64,000 nt of DNA from Oscillospiraceae bacterium (GCA_009784825.1 WQXO01000001.1:127599-191598); one strand, 5' to 3'. Shown: positions 25,895-34,477, counted from the first letter of the stretch. The notes: generated by a model not told the origin, from the letters alone. A program made the numbers and translations.

Positions 25895-26152
25895 ATGAAA
25901 CAAATGACTGATAGAGAATATATGGAAGATTTACTCATGACCAGCAAAACCTTAAACGGAATGTACCACTATGCAACCACCGAAGCGTCCACCGAACCGC
26001 TACGCAGGCAGTTTAAGTGCAACCATTCCGACACCATTGAAATGCAGCACAACATTTATGTGGCAATGCAGCAAAACGGTTGGTATCCGCAGGCAAAAGC
26101 GGAAGCGACACAAATCAACCAAGTTAAAACAAAATATCAGGCGAGCATGTAA
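25895..26152 (+). CDS. CotF-family spore coat protein
   Basis: An 85-residue protein with the CotF signature (TDREYMEDLLMTSKTLNGMYHYATTEAS and IYVAMQQNGWYPQAKAEATQINQVKTKY). CotF-like proteins are coat components in endospore formers, which suggests that the organism sporulates. Site AAAGGAG. Followed by a strong hairpin. Confidence 0.88.
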   Translation: MKQMTDREYMEDLLMTSKTLNGMYHYATTEASTEPLRRQFKCNHSDTIEMQHNIYVAMQQNGWYPQAKAEATQINQVKTKYQASM

Positions 26153-26157
26153 ACCCC

Positions 26158-26190
26158 AAGAGGAATTAAAGCACAGCTTTAATTCCTCTT
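26158..26190. terminator. Terminator between coat genes and trpA
   Basis: A perfect 15-bp stem AAGAGGAATTAAAGC/GCTTTAATTCCTCTT with loop ACA. The trpA stop codon lies inside the left arm, so the same hairpin serves the end of the trp operon on the minus strand. Confidence 0.75.
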
Positions 26191-26933
26191 ACATATTCAT
26201 AAATATACTGTCCTGCGTCCTCGCCATGTTCGGCGATTATGCGAACAATCGCACTCCCCACAATCACGCCGTCCGCAACACTCGCAAACTTCGCCGCCTG
26301 TTCCTGCGTGCTTATGCCGAAGCCGATTGCAACAGGTATGTCACTTGTTTTACGAATTTCTCGCACAATTGTTTCAATATCGGTTTCAATTTCACTACGC
26401 ACCCCTGTCACCCCCATTGAAGAAACAACATATAAAAAGCCTCTGCTTTCTCGTGAAATCATCTCAATGCGTTCCTTTGAAGTCGGTGCAATCAGCGATA
26501 TTAAATCCACACCATATTTTTCTGCAACCTCTCCAACCTCCCGACTTTCCTCGAAAGGCAGGTCGGGGATTATTATGCCGTCCACCCCGGAAGACCTGCA
26601 CTGCTCAAAAAAGTTTTGGTATCCCATATGATAAACGGGGTTTAAATAAGTAAGCAGCACCAAAGGAATCTCACTTTTTTCTCTAACCTTGCGAACCAAC
26701 CCGAATATTTTATGAACCGTCGTCCCCGAATTTAACGCACGAATATTCGCCGCTTGAATGACCTCCCCCTCGGCAATCGGGTCAGAAAAAGGGATTCCTA
26801 TTTCAATTATATCTGCACCCGCCCGTTCCATTTCTAATATAAACTCTACGGATTTGTCTACACCCGGGTCTCCACCTGTGATAAAACCTATGAAAGTTTT
26901 TTGATTTTTAAATGCATTATTTATTCTACTCAT
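26166..26933 (-). CDS. trpA: Tryptophan synthase alpha subunit
   Basis: A 255-residue TrpA that cleaves indole-3-glycerol phosphate to indole and glyceraldehyde 3-phosphate in complex with TrpB. The catalytic Glu is in [16 protein letters not shown] and the Asp in [20 protein letters not shown] and VGSAIVR form the phosphate site. Last gene of the operon, overlapping trpB by 8 bp. Confidence 0.97.
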   Translation of the reverse strand: MSRINNAFKNQKTFIGFITGGDPGVDKSVEFILEMERAGADIIEIGIPFSDPIAEGEVIQAANIRALNSGTTVHKIFGLVRKVREKSEIPLVLLTYLNPVYHMGYQNFFEQCRSSGVDGIIIPDLPFEESREVGEVAEKYGVDLISLIAPTSKERIEMISRESRGFLYVVSSMGVTGVRSEIETDIETIVREIRKTSDIPVAIGFGISTQEQAAKFASVADGVIVGSAIVRIIAEHGEDAGQYIYEYVRGIKAVL

Positions 26934-28107
26934 TTATTTTCACCCCCCGATAATTTGCGATTGCCGAAACGTCCTTATCACCTCGCCCCGACAGGCAGAC
27001 AATCACAGAATCGCTCCTGTCGAATTCCTTCGCAATTTTCATTAAATGTGCGATTGCGTGTGCCGATTCTATCGCACAAATTATCCCTTCTGTCCTCGCT
27101 AAATACTCAAAAGCACCCACCGCTTCCTCATCAGTAACGGGGACATATTCTGCCCGCCCAATATCGTTTAAATAAGCGTGCTCAGGACCAATTCCCGGAT
27201 AATCTAAACCGGCAGATATGGAATACACCTCTGCAATTTGCCCGAACTCATCTTGACAGAAATAGGTTTTCATTCCGTGGAATATACCTTTCTCGCCTTT
27301 TGCAATGGTTGCGGCATGTTCAAGAGTATCAATGCCTTTTCCCGCCGCCTCAGTTCCGATTAACCGAACGTCCTTGTCGTCAGCGAAACAACGGAACATT
27401 CCCACAGCGTTGCTTCCACCGCCCACACAAGCGATTACTGCCTTAGGGAGTTTTCCCTCGACTTCTAAAATCTGCTCCCTTGCTTCCTTACTGATTATAC
27501 TTTGGAAATCACCCACCATTCCCGGAAACGGGTGCGGCCCCACAACAGAACCTAATACATAATGTGTATCATGAACCCGCTTAGTCCATTCACGCATGGT
27601 TTCATTAACAGCGTCTTTCAACGTCATTGTGCCGCTTGTAACGGCGTGAACCTTAGCACCGAGCATTTCCATTCTGAACACGTTTAACGCCTGTCTTTCG
27701 GTGTCGGTTTTCCCCATGAAAATCTCACACTCCAACCCCAATAAAGCCGCCGCAGTAGCCGTAGCAACCCCATGCTGACCCGCTCCTGTTTCTGCGATTA
27801 CACGGGTCTTACCGAGTTTTTTCGTTAACAGACACTGCCCCAACACGTTATTGATTTTGTGCGAACCGGTATGGTTCAAATCCTCACGCTTTAGGTAAAT
27901 TTTTGCCCCACCCAAATCCCTTGTCATCTTCTCAGCATAATATAACAGTGACGGTCTGCCCGCATATTCTTTTAATAATTTATCGAATTCTTTATTAAAT
28001 TCGTCATCGTTTTTATAAAATTCATACGCTTTTTCAAGTGCGTGAATTTCGTTCATCAACGTCTCGGGAATATACTGTCCGCCGTATTCTCCAAATCTCC
28101 CTTTCAT
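26926..28107 (-). CDS. trpB: Tryptophan synthase beta subunit
   Basis: A 393-residue PLP enzyme that condenses indole and serine to tryptophan. The lysine motif [13 protein letters not shown], the phosphate-binding GGGSNAVG and the AETGAGQHG loop are intact. The ATG at 28107 follows AGAGGAGG and overlaps the trpF stop as ATGA; a longer frame beginning at 28134 would run into a palindromic element and is unlikely. Confidence 0.97.
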   Translation of the reverse strand: MKGRFGEYGGQYIPETLMNEIHALEKAYEFYKNDDEFNKEFDKLLKEYAGRPSLLYYAEKMTRDLGGAKIYLKREDLNHTGSHKINNVLGQCLLTKKLGKTRVIAETGAGQHGVATATAAALLGLECEIFMGKTDTERQALNVFRMEMLGAKVHAVTSGTMTLKDAVNETMREWTKRVHDTHYVLGSVVGPHPFPGMVGDFQSIISKEAREQILEVEGKLPKAVIACVGGGSNAVGMFRCFADDKDVRLIGTEAAGKGIDTLEHAATIAKGEKGIFHGMKTYFCQDEFGQIAEVYSISAGLDYPGIGPEHAYLNDIGRAEYVPVTDEEAVGAFEYLARTEGIICAIESAHAIAHLMKIAKEFDRSDSVIVCLSGRGDKDVSAIANYRGVKINE

Positions 28108-28703
28108 AATGCCTCCTCTTGTGCGGGCGAACACAGTTCGCCCCTACATATTTTTACAATTTCTGTTATTTTCTCACGGTTTTTCACGCCGTCGGTTTCT
28201 GCTCCCCCGCTTAAGTCAATACAATATGAATTAACTTTCACAGCCTCATGAATGTTATCTAAGTTTATACCACCCGCCAAGAAAAACGGCTTCGGCACCT
28301 TAGGAATTCCCGACCAATCGAAAGTCTTTCCGCTCCCCGCACCACTGTCGAAAAGGAAATAATCGGCGTTAATAACGCTGTTGCAATCCCCTCCGGGCAG
28401 AATTGTTTTAATAACAGGAATGCCTTTCAGCTTCTTGATATACTCGAAATTTTCCTCGCCGTGTAATTGTGCAACATCAATAACACCTGCTCCATATAAA
28501 TATTTTATATCGCTTATGTCCGCATTAACAAATACACCGACAGATTTTATACGTGGGTCAAGCTTTTTCTTGAATTCACGAGCGGTTTGATTATTAATCT
28601 GCCGCCGACTTTCAGCGAACACGAAACCTACATAATCGGGCAACGCTTCATTAACATAATCAATGTCACATGGGTTAAACACCCCGCATATTTTTATTTT
28701 CAT
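28104..28703 (-). CDS. trpF: Phosphoribosylanthranilate isomerase
   Basis: A 199-residue TrpF with catalytic Cys in KIKICG, LHGEE, the [12 protein letters not shown] loop and [16 protein letters not shown] phosphate motifs. The last ten or so residues ([12 protein letters not shown]) are encoded by a palindromic element and lie beyond the normal end of the family. Overlaps trpC by 4 bp. Confidence 0.96.
   Translation of the reverse strand: MKIKICGVFNPCDIDYVNEALPDYVGFVFAESRRQINNQTAREFKKKLDPRIKSVGVFVNADISDIKYLYGAGVIDVAQLHGEENFEYIKKLKGIPVIKTILPGGDCNSVINADYFLFDSGAGSGKTFDWSGIPKVPKPFFLAGGINLDNIHEAVKVNSYCIDLSGGAETDGVKNREKITEIVKICRGELCSPAQEEAL
28125..28147. repeat. Palindromic element at the trpF 3' end
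   Basis: Perfect arms GGGCGAAC/GTTCGCCC around ACA, followed by CTAC. It encodes the C-terminal tail of TrpF and lies just upstream of the trpB ribosome-binding site. Confidence 0.8.
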
Positions 28704-29467
28704 AATCCTCGCAACCCATTTAAAACTTGTTGTTTATCATTAGCACGCATAAGCGTCTCCCCGATTAACACAGCGTCAACATCGCCTAATTTCAGAATAT
28801 CCTCTCGTGTTTCAATGCCGCTCTCCGCAACATAAAGTACATTATCGGGAACGAATTCACGCAGACGAGCAGTAGTTTCTACATTAACCTCAAAGGTTTT
28901 TAAATCACGATTGTTCACGCCGATTATTCTTGCCCCTGCCTCTAAAGCGGAATTAATCTGCTCCTCATTGCGAGTTTCCACCAATGCACACAGCCCCAAA
29001 CCGTCACAGATTTTTATAAATCTTTTAAGTGTGTTTGTGTCCAATAATTCAGCGATTAATAAAACAGCAGAAGCGTTGATGTGTGCCGCCTCATATATTT
29101 GATACTCGTCAATGGTGAAATCCTTGCGTAAAAGCGGAATATCACGGCTAATCGCTCTTGATATTTCATACAAAATCTCATCACTTCCGAGGAAAAAATC
29201 AGGCTCGGTTAATACCGAAATTGCATTAGCCCCCGCTTCAACATAATCATGAGCAATATCAATATAGGGGAACTTTTCAGCAATCACACCCTTAGACGGT
29301 GACGCTTTCTTAACCTCACAAATGAACGACAGCCCCGGTTTTTTAATCGCCTTTTCAAAAGCGAACGCCTCATAAACAACAGGGTTAAGATTTTTCAAAG
29401 GAAGCTTCTCTTTTTGACACCCGACACGCACCCGTGTTTTTTCAACAATTTTATCAAGAATTGTCAT
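28700..29467 (-). CDS. trpC: Indole-3-glycerol phosphate synthase
   Basis: A 255-residue TrpC barrel with CEVKKASPSKGVIAE, LTEPDFFLGSDE, LRKDFTIDEYQI, GVNNRDLKTFEV and VAESGIETREDI, including the catalytic Lys and Glu residues. Overlaps trpD by 14 bp. Confidence 0.97.
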   Translation of the reverse strand: MTILDKIVEKTRVRVGCQKEKLPLKNLNPVVYEAFAFEKAIKKPGLSFICEVKKASPSKGVIAEKFPYIDIAHDYVEAGANAISVLTEPDFFLGSDEILYEISRAISRDIPLLRKDFTIDEYQIYEAAHINASAVLLIAELLDTNTLKRFIKICDGLGLCALVETRNEEQINSALEAGARIIGVNNRDLKTFEVNVETTARLREFVPDNVLYVAESGIETREDILKLGDVDAVLIGETLMRANDKQQVLNGLRGL

Positions 29468-30482
29468 GGCTTGCCCCCGAATGTTTTATAAATTTTTCCA
29501 ATTGCTCCAACGCCTTTCCGGAGTCTATAATATCTCTCGCAATATCGACACCCTCCTGCAAGCTCACCTCAGGTTTTGCAACGTGGATTGCCGCCGCCGA
29601 ATTGAGTATTACCGCATCTTTTTTCGCACCACCCCCACCGCTTAATATCTCACGGGTAATCGCCGCATTTTCTTGTGGGTTTCCGCCGATTAAATCGCTT
29701 TTGTCACATCTCTTTAACCCAAACTGCTCAGGTGTAATGACATAGGGTTTTAAAAACCCGTCCCTCACTTCGCAAACGCTTGTTTCCGCACTCATGGAAA
29801 TCTCGTCAAGCCCGTCCCGCCCATAGACTACTAATGCGTGCTGAACCCCTAAATTCGCTAACACCTTCGCCATTGGTTCAACCATATCCTCCTCATAAAC
29901 ACCGAGCAGTTCTTTATTAGCACCCGCAGGGTTCACTAAAGGTCCTAATATATTAAAAATCGTGCGAATGCCGAGTTCTTTTCTGACAGGTGCAACATAT
30001 TTCATCGCAATGTGATAGTTCTGTGCGAACAAGAAACATATGTTAATTTCCTCAAGCATCTTTAAGCTTTTATCGGGAGTGGCGATTATATTTACCCCGA
30101 GAGCTTCAAGAACATCTGCCGCCCCGCATTTGCTGGAAGCCGCTCTGTTACCGTGCTTGGCAACGGGAATTCCTGCCGCACTTGTCACGATTGCCGAGGT
30201 TGTGGAAATGTTGAAGCTGTTAGAATTATCACCGCCCGTACCGACAATTTCCAAAACGTCCATGTTGTGCAAAAGCCGAACACAATGGCTACGCATACCC
30301 GCCGCAGAACCGGTAATTTCATCAATAGTTTCGCCTTTCACCGCCATTGAAGTCAGATACGCCGCCATTTGAATCTGGCTCGCCTGCCCCGACATAATCT
30401 CGTTCATCACTTCCTTAGCCTCATCATAAGAAAGGTTTTCTTTCCTTGCAGCTTTTATAATCGCTTCTTTAATCATTGTCAA
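29454..30482 (-). CDS. trpD: Anthranilate phosphoribosyltransferase
   Basis: A 342-residue TrpD transferring phosphoribosyl from PRPP to anthranilate: GTGGDNSNSFNIST, KHGNRAASSKCGAADVLEALG and RTIFNILGPLVNP are intact. It is the stand-alone form without an amidotransferase half and overlaps trpE by 14 bp, leaving no room for trpG. Confidence 0.97.
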   Translation of the reverse strand: MTMIKEAIIKAARKENLSYDEAKEVMNEIMSGQASQIQMAAYLTSMAVKGETIDEITGSAAGMRSHCVRLLHNMDVLEIVGTGGDNSNSFNISTTSAIVTSAAGIPVAKHGNRAASSKCGAADVLEALGVNIIATPDKSLKMLEEINICFLFAQNYHIAMKYVAPVRKELGIRTIFNILGPLVNPAGANKELLGVYEEDMVEPMAKVLANLGVQHALVVYGRDGLDEISMSAETSVCEVRDGFLKPYVITPEQFGLKRCDKSDLIGGNPQENAAITREILSGGGGAKKDAVILNSAAAIHVAKPEVSLQEGVDIARDIIDSGKALEQLEKFIKHSGASHDNS

Positions 30483-31743
30483 TCCCTCCGTTTGAAATAT
30501 TTAATGCAGTAATAACCGCCTGTGCTTTATTTACACATTCCGTGTATTCGTTTTGTGGAACGCTTTGTGCGACTACGCCCGCCCCCGAACGGACATAAAC
30601 CTTGTTATCTTTCTTGAACGCCAATCTTATGGAAATGCAGAAATCCATATCCCCCGTGAAGCTGATATACCCGATTGCTCCCCCATAAATCCCTCTTTTG
30701 TTTTTCTCAAGTTCACTAATAATTTCAAGAGCTTTTTCTCTGGGTGCACCCGACAAAGTTCCCGCCGGAAGAACCGCATTAATCGCCTCGGCGAAGGTTA
30801 TATTTTCCCGAATTCTGCCTGTTACCGCCGAGGTCAGGTGCATAACATGGGAATACTTTTTCACCGCCATATAATCCTCGACCTTAACAGAACCCGATAT
30901 ACTTATTTTGTTCAAATCCGCTTTACCCAATTCAACCAACATATCATGCTCGGTTATTTCTTTCGGGTCAGATAAAAGTTCCTGTTCTATATCGCTGTCT
31001 TCCTCGTCGGTTAACCCTCTCGGACGAGTTCCGCCAATCGGGAAAGTGCGTAACAAACCATCGGTTAATTTCAAAAGCGTTTCCGGCGAAGCTCCCACAA
31101 TCTCCAAATCGTTATCCTCAAAGCAAAACATATACGGTGACGGATTAATCGTCCTCAAAACCCTATAGGCATCGAACAAACTGCCGCATGCATCTGCCTC
31201 GTTTAAGTTGGAAAGAACTACTTGTTCAACTTCGCCGTTATTGATATACTCCTGCGTTTTTTCAACAATGCGGCAAAATTCATTTTCAGAGAACATTTTT
31301 TTAAACGGTGAAAGCAGTTTTAATTCGGGAATAACTGCGGGCTTCCCAATTGTAATAATCTGCTGCATTTCGTCTAAATCTGCATTGGTTTTCGCCATTA
31401 AAACGATTTTCTGTTTCAGATTATCAAAGGCAATAATTTTGTCAAACAGCATTAACTTGAATTCTTTTTCATAGGTGAAATACCCTGCCAATCCACCCAT
31501 AAACGGAGGAAGTCCATCGACCTTCGGCGTGTAATACTCGGCGATAATTTGCTCAACACGTTCAATATCAGAATCAATTTCCATAGTCGGGTTATACCCC
31601 AAAAAAGTATACCGCCCCCATTTTTCGTTGTTCTCGACACTTTCAAAAATGAAGCATTGCCTGCTGACATTTTTCAATTTCCGCATAACCTCAATCGGCG
31701 TAACCATATCCGAATAAATCTCACGGAATACCGGTTTATACAT
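30469..31743 (-). CDS. trpE: Anthranilate synthase component I
   Basis: A 424-residue TrpE, somewhat shorter than the usual size of about 490. The chorismate-binding half is complete (PSPYMFCFEDNDLEIVGASPETL, FPIGGTRPRG, LPAGTLSGAPREKALEII, YGGAIGYISFTGDMDFCISIR). The N-terminal regulatory part (FIFESVEN, GRYTFLGY) is short. First gene of trpEDCFBA; ATG preceded by AAGGAGGG and a Trp T-box leader. Confidence 0.95.
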   Translation of the reverse strand: MYKPVFREIYSDMVTPIEVMRKLKNVSRQCFIFESVENNEKWGRYTFLGYNPTMEIDSDIERVEQIIAEYYTPKVDGLPPFMGGLAGYFTYEKEFKLMLFDKIIAFDNLKQKIVLMAKTNADLDEMQQIITIGKPAVIPELKLLSPFKKMFSENEFCRIVEKTQEYINNGEVEQVVLSNLNEADACGSLFDAYRVLRTINPSPYMFCFEDNDLEIVGASPETLLKLTDGLLRTFPIGGTRPRGLTDEEDSDIEQELLSDPKEITEHDMLVELGKADLNKISISGSVKVEDYMAVKKYSHVMHLTSAVTGRIRENITFAEAINAVLPAGTLSGAPREKALEIISELEKNKRGIYGGAIGYISFTGDMDFCISIRLAFKKDNKVYVRSGAGVVAQSVPQNEYTECVNKAQAVITALNISNGGIDND

Positions 31744-31774
31744 ATATCCCTCCTTGTACTATTCAAACAAACCA

Positions 31775-32129
31775 AACAAAAAAGCCCCCAACATTTTGAG
31801 TACATCGCAAATGCGAACCACAAAACGCCAAGGACGGAAAATGCACAATTTCCGCGGTGCCACCTTGATTCGGGGAAAAATCCCCGCTCTTTTACCGAAT
31901 ACGCTCCTGTGCTTTTAAGCACCGACACGTTTCTCACGATTAACGCTCGTACACGTCATGGAATACTCGGAGGTTATCTCCTTTGACCATGCCCTCAGCG
32001 GGCCATTTAAAGGTCTTATGACTTAAAAGTCTTGTGACCTACGCAAACTGCTACTGACCGGCTCCCACCATTCCGGCTCGCTCTACAGGCAACGAATGCT
32101 TTTATTTCCGCTTCATCGGTTTATCAATT
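31775..32129 (-). promoter_or_regulatory. Tryptophan T-box riboswitch leader of trpE
   Basis: The minus-strand leader contains a T-box stem I (GGTGGGAGCC distal motif), specifier AAA-TGG-CCCGCTGAG with the Trp codon TGG at 32003-32005, and the T-box AAGGTGGCACCGCGGA (near 31852-31875), whose TGGC can pair with a G73-CCA tRNA end. The antiterminator pairs CAAGG with CCTTG; the same CCTTGGCGTTTTG can instead pair with CAAAATGTTGGGGG to give a terminator followed by six Ts (around 31778-31783). Uncharged tRNA-Trp should therefore allow read-through into trpE. Confidence 0.93.
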
Positions 32130-32135
32130 ACTATC

Positions 32136-32164
32136 AGTATACACAGACACGGCAGATTTGTCAA
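32136..32164 (-). promoter_or_regulatory. Promoter of the trp operon
   Basis: Minus-strand TTGACA (32159-32164) and TATACT (32136-32141), spacer 17 bp, just upstream of the T-box leader. Confidence 0.85.
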
Positions 32165-32191
32165 TAGTTTTTGCAAAAAAATATTTTTTAC

Positions 32192-32220
32192 TTGACAGCG
32201 TTATAAAAATATGTTATATT
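32192..32220 (+). promoter_or_regulatory. Promoter of tRNA-Ser genes
   Basis: TTGACA (32192-32197) and TATATT (32215-32220), spacer 17 bp, ending 15 bp before tRNA-Ser(TGA). It is back to back with the trp promoter. Confidence 0.85.
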
Positions 32221-32235
32221 ATATTGTACTTAAGT

Positions 32236-32321
32236 GGAGGCGTACCGAAGTGGTCATAACGGGGCGGTCTTGAAAACCGTTTGGGGGCAACCCCACGGAG
32301 GTTCGAATCCTCTCGCCTCCG
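32236..32321 (+). tRNA. tRNA-Ser (TGA)
   Basis: Acceptor GGAGGCG/CGCCTCC, discriminator G, anticodon loop CTTGAAA (anticodon TGA, 32271-32273), class II long variable arm (GGGGGCAACCCC), T-loop GGTTCGAATCC. CCA not encoded. Confidence 0.96.
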
Positions 32322-32470
32322 GTTTTTATAGAGGAGGCGAATGGCCTCACGGTTTTTATAGAGGAGGCGAATGGCCTCACGGTTTTTATAGAGGAGGCGA
32401 TTGGCCTCACGGTTTTTATAGAGGAGGCGAATGGCCTCACGGTTTTTATAAACGAGGCGGGTGTCTCATT
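32321..32470. repeat. Five-copy 30-bp tandem array at the tRNA-Ser(TGA) 3' end
   Basis: Copies start at 32321, 32351, 32381, 32411 and 32441. The first four differ at one base; the fifth is degenerate. Each unit holds GGTTTTTATA and the small hairpin GAGGC-N5-GCCTC. The unit also pairs with the tRNA end: TCGCCTCC at the 3' end of the tRNA is complementary to GGAGGCGA in the first unit. No spacers separate the units, so it is not a CRISPR array. Confidence 0.95.
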
Positions 32471-32493
32471 TAATATAAATCGGCAACTGCTAT

Positions 32494-32580
32494 GGAGGAT
32501 TACCCAAGTGGTGAAGGGGCCCCCCTGCTAAGGGGGTAGGTCGTGAAAGCGGCGCGAGGGTTCAAATCCCTTGTCCTCCG
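32494..32580 (+). tRNA. tRNA-Ser (GCT)
   Basis: Acceptor GGAGGAT/GTCCTCC (one T-G pair), discriminator G, anticodon loop CTGCTAA on a CCCCC/GGGGG stem (anticodon GCT, 32527-32529), long variable arm and T-loop GGTTCAAATCC. CCA not encoded. Its last 9 bases begin a direct repeat copied at 34589. Confidence 0.96.
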
Positions 32581-32650
32581 TAATGCATTTCCCCACCCAA
32601 ACAACGCACCCCCCCTTAACCTTTATAGGTTAGGGGGTTGTTGTATGGGG
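32572..32650. repeat. Left direct repeat (att-like), tRNA-Ser end plus terminator
   Basis: Starts with TGTCCTCCG of the tRNA 3' end, continues TAATGCATTTCCCCACCC and ends with a CCCCC-TAACC/GGTTAGGGGG terminator hairpin (32611-32637) followed by TTGTTG. About 77 bp are repeated at 34589-34666 with few differences. Confidence 0.85.
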
Positions 32651-32700
32651 TGTAAGTGATATGTATATGTTATAACAGTGACAGAGTGTTGTCAAGGTTA

Positions 32701-32737
32701 AGGCTAACAGGTGAAATATCCTGTTAGCCTTTGTTTT
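32701..32737 (+). terminator. Terminator hairpin downstream of the tRNA-Ser region
   Basis: A perfect 11-bp stem AGGCTAACAGG/CCTGTTAGCCT with an 8-nt loop followed by TTGTTTT. The T-tract fits plus-strand termination; it may also bound the minus-strand XRE gene. Confidence 0.8.
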
Positions 32738-32751
32738 ATAATCCTCATTAG

Positions 32752-32994
32752 TCAATCAAACATTAGCAGTTTATACGGGTCAACATCTAATGTTTCTGCT
32801 ATTTTAAAAAGGGTGCGTAGGGAAATAGGTTTATAGCACCCTGCTGCCTCAATTTGTGAATAGTAAGATACCGATATTTTCAGCTTTTCTGAAAATGTTT
32901 CCTGCGTATACCCTTGAAGTTTCCTATAATACGCTATTTTTAGCCCTACTTTACGAAATGTACTTTCATATTCTTTGTTTTTCAAAAAAATCAC
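32752..32994 (-). CDS. XRE-family HTH regulator
   Basis: An 80-residue single-domain XRE/Cro-type repressor: VGLKIAYYRKLQGYTQETFSEKLKISVSYYSQIE is the HTH, with ISLRTLFKIAETLDVDPYKLL as the second half. The GTG at 32994 is the farthest start; a TTG at 32985, better spaced from AAGGG, is possible. It faces away from two unknown genes and probably controls their promoter through the palindrome at 33051-33071. All three lie between the direct repeats. Confidence 0.88.
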   Translation of the reverse strand: MIFLKNKEYESTFRKVGLKIAYYRKLQGYTQETFSEKLKISVSYYSQIEAAGCYKPISLRTLFKIAETLDVDPYKLLMFD

Positions 32995-33013
32995 CCTTTT
33001 TAATTATAATTGC

Positions 33014-33071
33014 TTGACAAGTAAAATAAAACTATGTATAATGTGTATGTATACTACTGAACAGGTAGTAT
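33014..33071 (+). promoter_or_regulatory. Promoter and candidate operator of the tRNA-Ser block genes
   Basis: TTGACA (33014-33019) and TATAAT (33037-33042), spacer 17 bp, both perfect. Directly downstream, over the expected transcription start, lies the inverted repeat ATACTAC-N7-GTAGTAT (33051-33071), a typical size for an XRE-family operator. Confidence 0.75.
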
Positions 33072-33112
33072 TTGTTTGACTTAATTTGATACTTAAAGGG
33101 GGAATATAACCG

Positions 33113-33805
33113 ATGCCAAGCAAAAAAGCCGAAAGCAACGACAGCAAGCCCAATTTTGTAAAACTTGGAGATGTGCGTATAAAACTGAGCAATATAAAGA
33201 ATTATGGTATAAACTCACAGGATTTTATAAGATTTGGTGATATATTAGAAAAATCAAGTAATATAGATAAATACGGCAGTTCATCCATAGTCATTGATGT
33301 CAGAAAAGTCCATATAAATCTTAAAATGGATGGTTTAGCTGGTTTATTTGGTAACACAGAGTTTGTAGATACGGGTGAACGAGTTGTTGGAGACGGCGAT
33401 TATGGTGGAAAACTTGTTCGCAATTCTAAGGGTGTCTTAACAGAAGTAGGATATGAATATACATCACTTGGGCACAAAGTCGGTATATTTAGCAAGAGTG
33501 ATGTTTATGAAAAAGAATATACATACAAGTATATAAAAACGTGTTCGGGTAATCTTCATGTTTTTCTTCAAGAAGATGAAGATATAATCGAGGGGTTAGA
33601 TAAAGTGTTTGGCAAAGCTCATGATATAAAAATGAAAAAGAACAATGTTTTTATTCATTTTTCTGAAAACGAGTTTATAGAAGAAAATCATGAATATCTC
33701 TATATTACTACTTATCAAAACGATAACTACGAGTTTTTACAGTTTGAAATTGATTTCGACATTCGTAAAAAATGTGATGATTTAGACAAGTGGCTGACTG
33801 AATGA
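33113..33805 (+). CDS. Unknown protein A of the tRNA-Ser block
   Basis: A 230-residue soluble protein not matched to any family I know. No signal peptide or membrane helix. The N-terminus is charged (PSKKAESNDSKPNFVKLG); then come beta-rich stretches with VIDVRKVHINLKMDGLAGLFG, a Gly-rich turn (VVGDGDYGGKLV) and KEYTYKYIKTCSGNLHVFLQEDEDI. The C-terminal half is acidic and aromatic. The gene is richer in A+T than the flanking chromosome. Starts after AAAGGGGG under the strong promoter at 33014. Only the HTH gene and 33893-34477 accompany it. Confidence 0.7.
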   Translation: MPSKKAESNDSKPNFVKLGDVRIKLSNIKNYGINSQDFIRFGDILEKSSNIDKYGSSSIVIDVRKVHINLKMDGLAGLFGNTEFVDTGERVVGDGDYGGKLVRNSKGVLTEVGYEYTSLGHKVGIFSKSDVYEKEYTYKYIKTCSGNLHVFLQEDEDIIEGLDKVFGKAHDIKMKKNNVFIHFSENEFIEENHEYLYITTYQNDNYEFLQFEIDFDIRKKCDDLDKWLTE

Positions 33806-33892
33806 AAATAGCAACCGGATTTAAGCAATTGGTTAAAACGCATTAAGAAAATGGGGACGTAGCCATTTAAAAAAGCGAGAAAGGGTAAAATC

Positions 33893-34477
33893 ATGCCGAA
33901 AACAACAACATTAGCAAAATTAGAGTCCGATTACAGCAAACCTAAAGAAAACGACAAAGTTGAAGCAAAGAAAAAAAGCGAAAACAATGGCAGTGTAAAG
34001 AAAACAGCCAAAAGCCTTTCCTCCTCTACAAATGACAAAACAACATTCACAGTGGATTTAAATTGTACTTTCTCTGATATGAAAAATATTGGGAAAATAC
34101 AAAATCTCCCCGACCCCAGAATCAAGAAAGAAATCAAAGAATCGATTCCTGGTTTTATTACCATGTTTACTGTTTCAGAAAAAGAAATAACTGCAAAATT
34201 CTTATCAGACTATGTGTTTAATTTATTTCGCAATTCCAAAATAAAAGAAATGAAAGAAAAACTTAAAAGTCTGTCATTTTCCTCGGATGAGGAAAGAAAC
34301 CAGTACAAAGAGAATGAAGTAAAACTCATTTTCGACACTCTCAATTCCATTCTTCAGGGATTAACTGAAAGAGAGATTAATGATTCGGATTTTGAAAAGG
34401 ATTCATTTGTTCCTGTCATTCAAAGAGCTTCGGAGATGTACGCTGAGAAAGTTATGGAATACATTGAAGAAAACTGA
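33893..34477 (+). CDS. Unknown protein B of the tRNA-Ser block
   Basis: A 194-residue Lys/Glu/Ser-rich soluble protein of unknown family. Residues 1-50 look disordered (KPKENDKVEAKKKSENNGSV). The rest is largely helical with a possible coiled coil (IKEMKEKLKSLSFSSDEERNQYKENEVKLIFDTLNSILQ) and ends ASEMYAEKVMEYIEEN. The start follows GCGAGAAAGGG. Like protein A it begins MP with a Lys-rich tail, so the two may interact. No catalytic motif seen; a structural or regulatory role, or a small defence or satellite function, cannot be told apart. Confidence 0.68.
   Translation: MPKTTTLAKLESDYSKPKENDKVEAKKKSENNGSVKKTAKSLSSSTNDKTTFTVDLNCTFSDMKNIGKIQNLPDPRIKKEIKESIPGFITMFTVSEKEITAKFLSDYVFNLFRNSKIKEMKEKLKSLSFSSDEERNQYKENEVKLIFDTLNSILQGLTEREINDSDFEKDSFVPVIQRASEMYAEKVMEYIEEN

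Noticed and set aside
28108-28134. Longer TrpB with an N-terminal extension
   Set aside because: The extension is encoded by the palindromic element, and a strong ribosome-binding site precedes the ATG at 28107.
30469-30482. A hidden or fused trpG between trpE and trpD
   Set aside because: The two genes overlap by 14 bp, and neither protein carries a class I amidotransferase motif.
32321-32470. 30-bp repeats as a CRISPR array
   Set aside because: The units are directly tandem with no unique spacers, and no cas gene is nearby.
32219-32473. Open frames on both strands through tRNA-Ser and the 30-bp array
   Set aside because: They read through a tRNA and tandem repeats; the repeat length is a multiple of three, so the frame stays open by chance.
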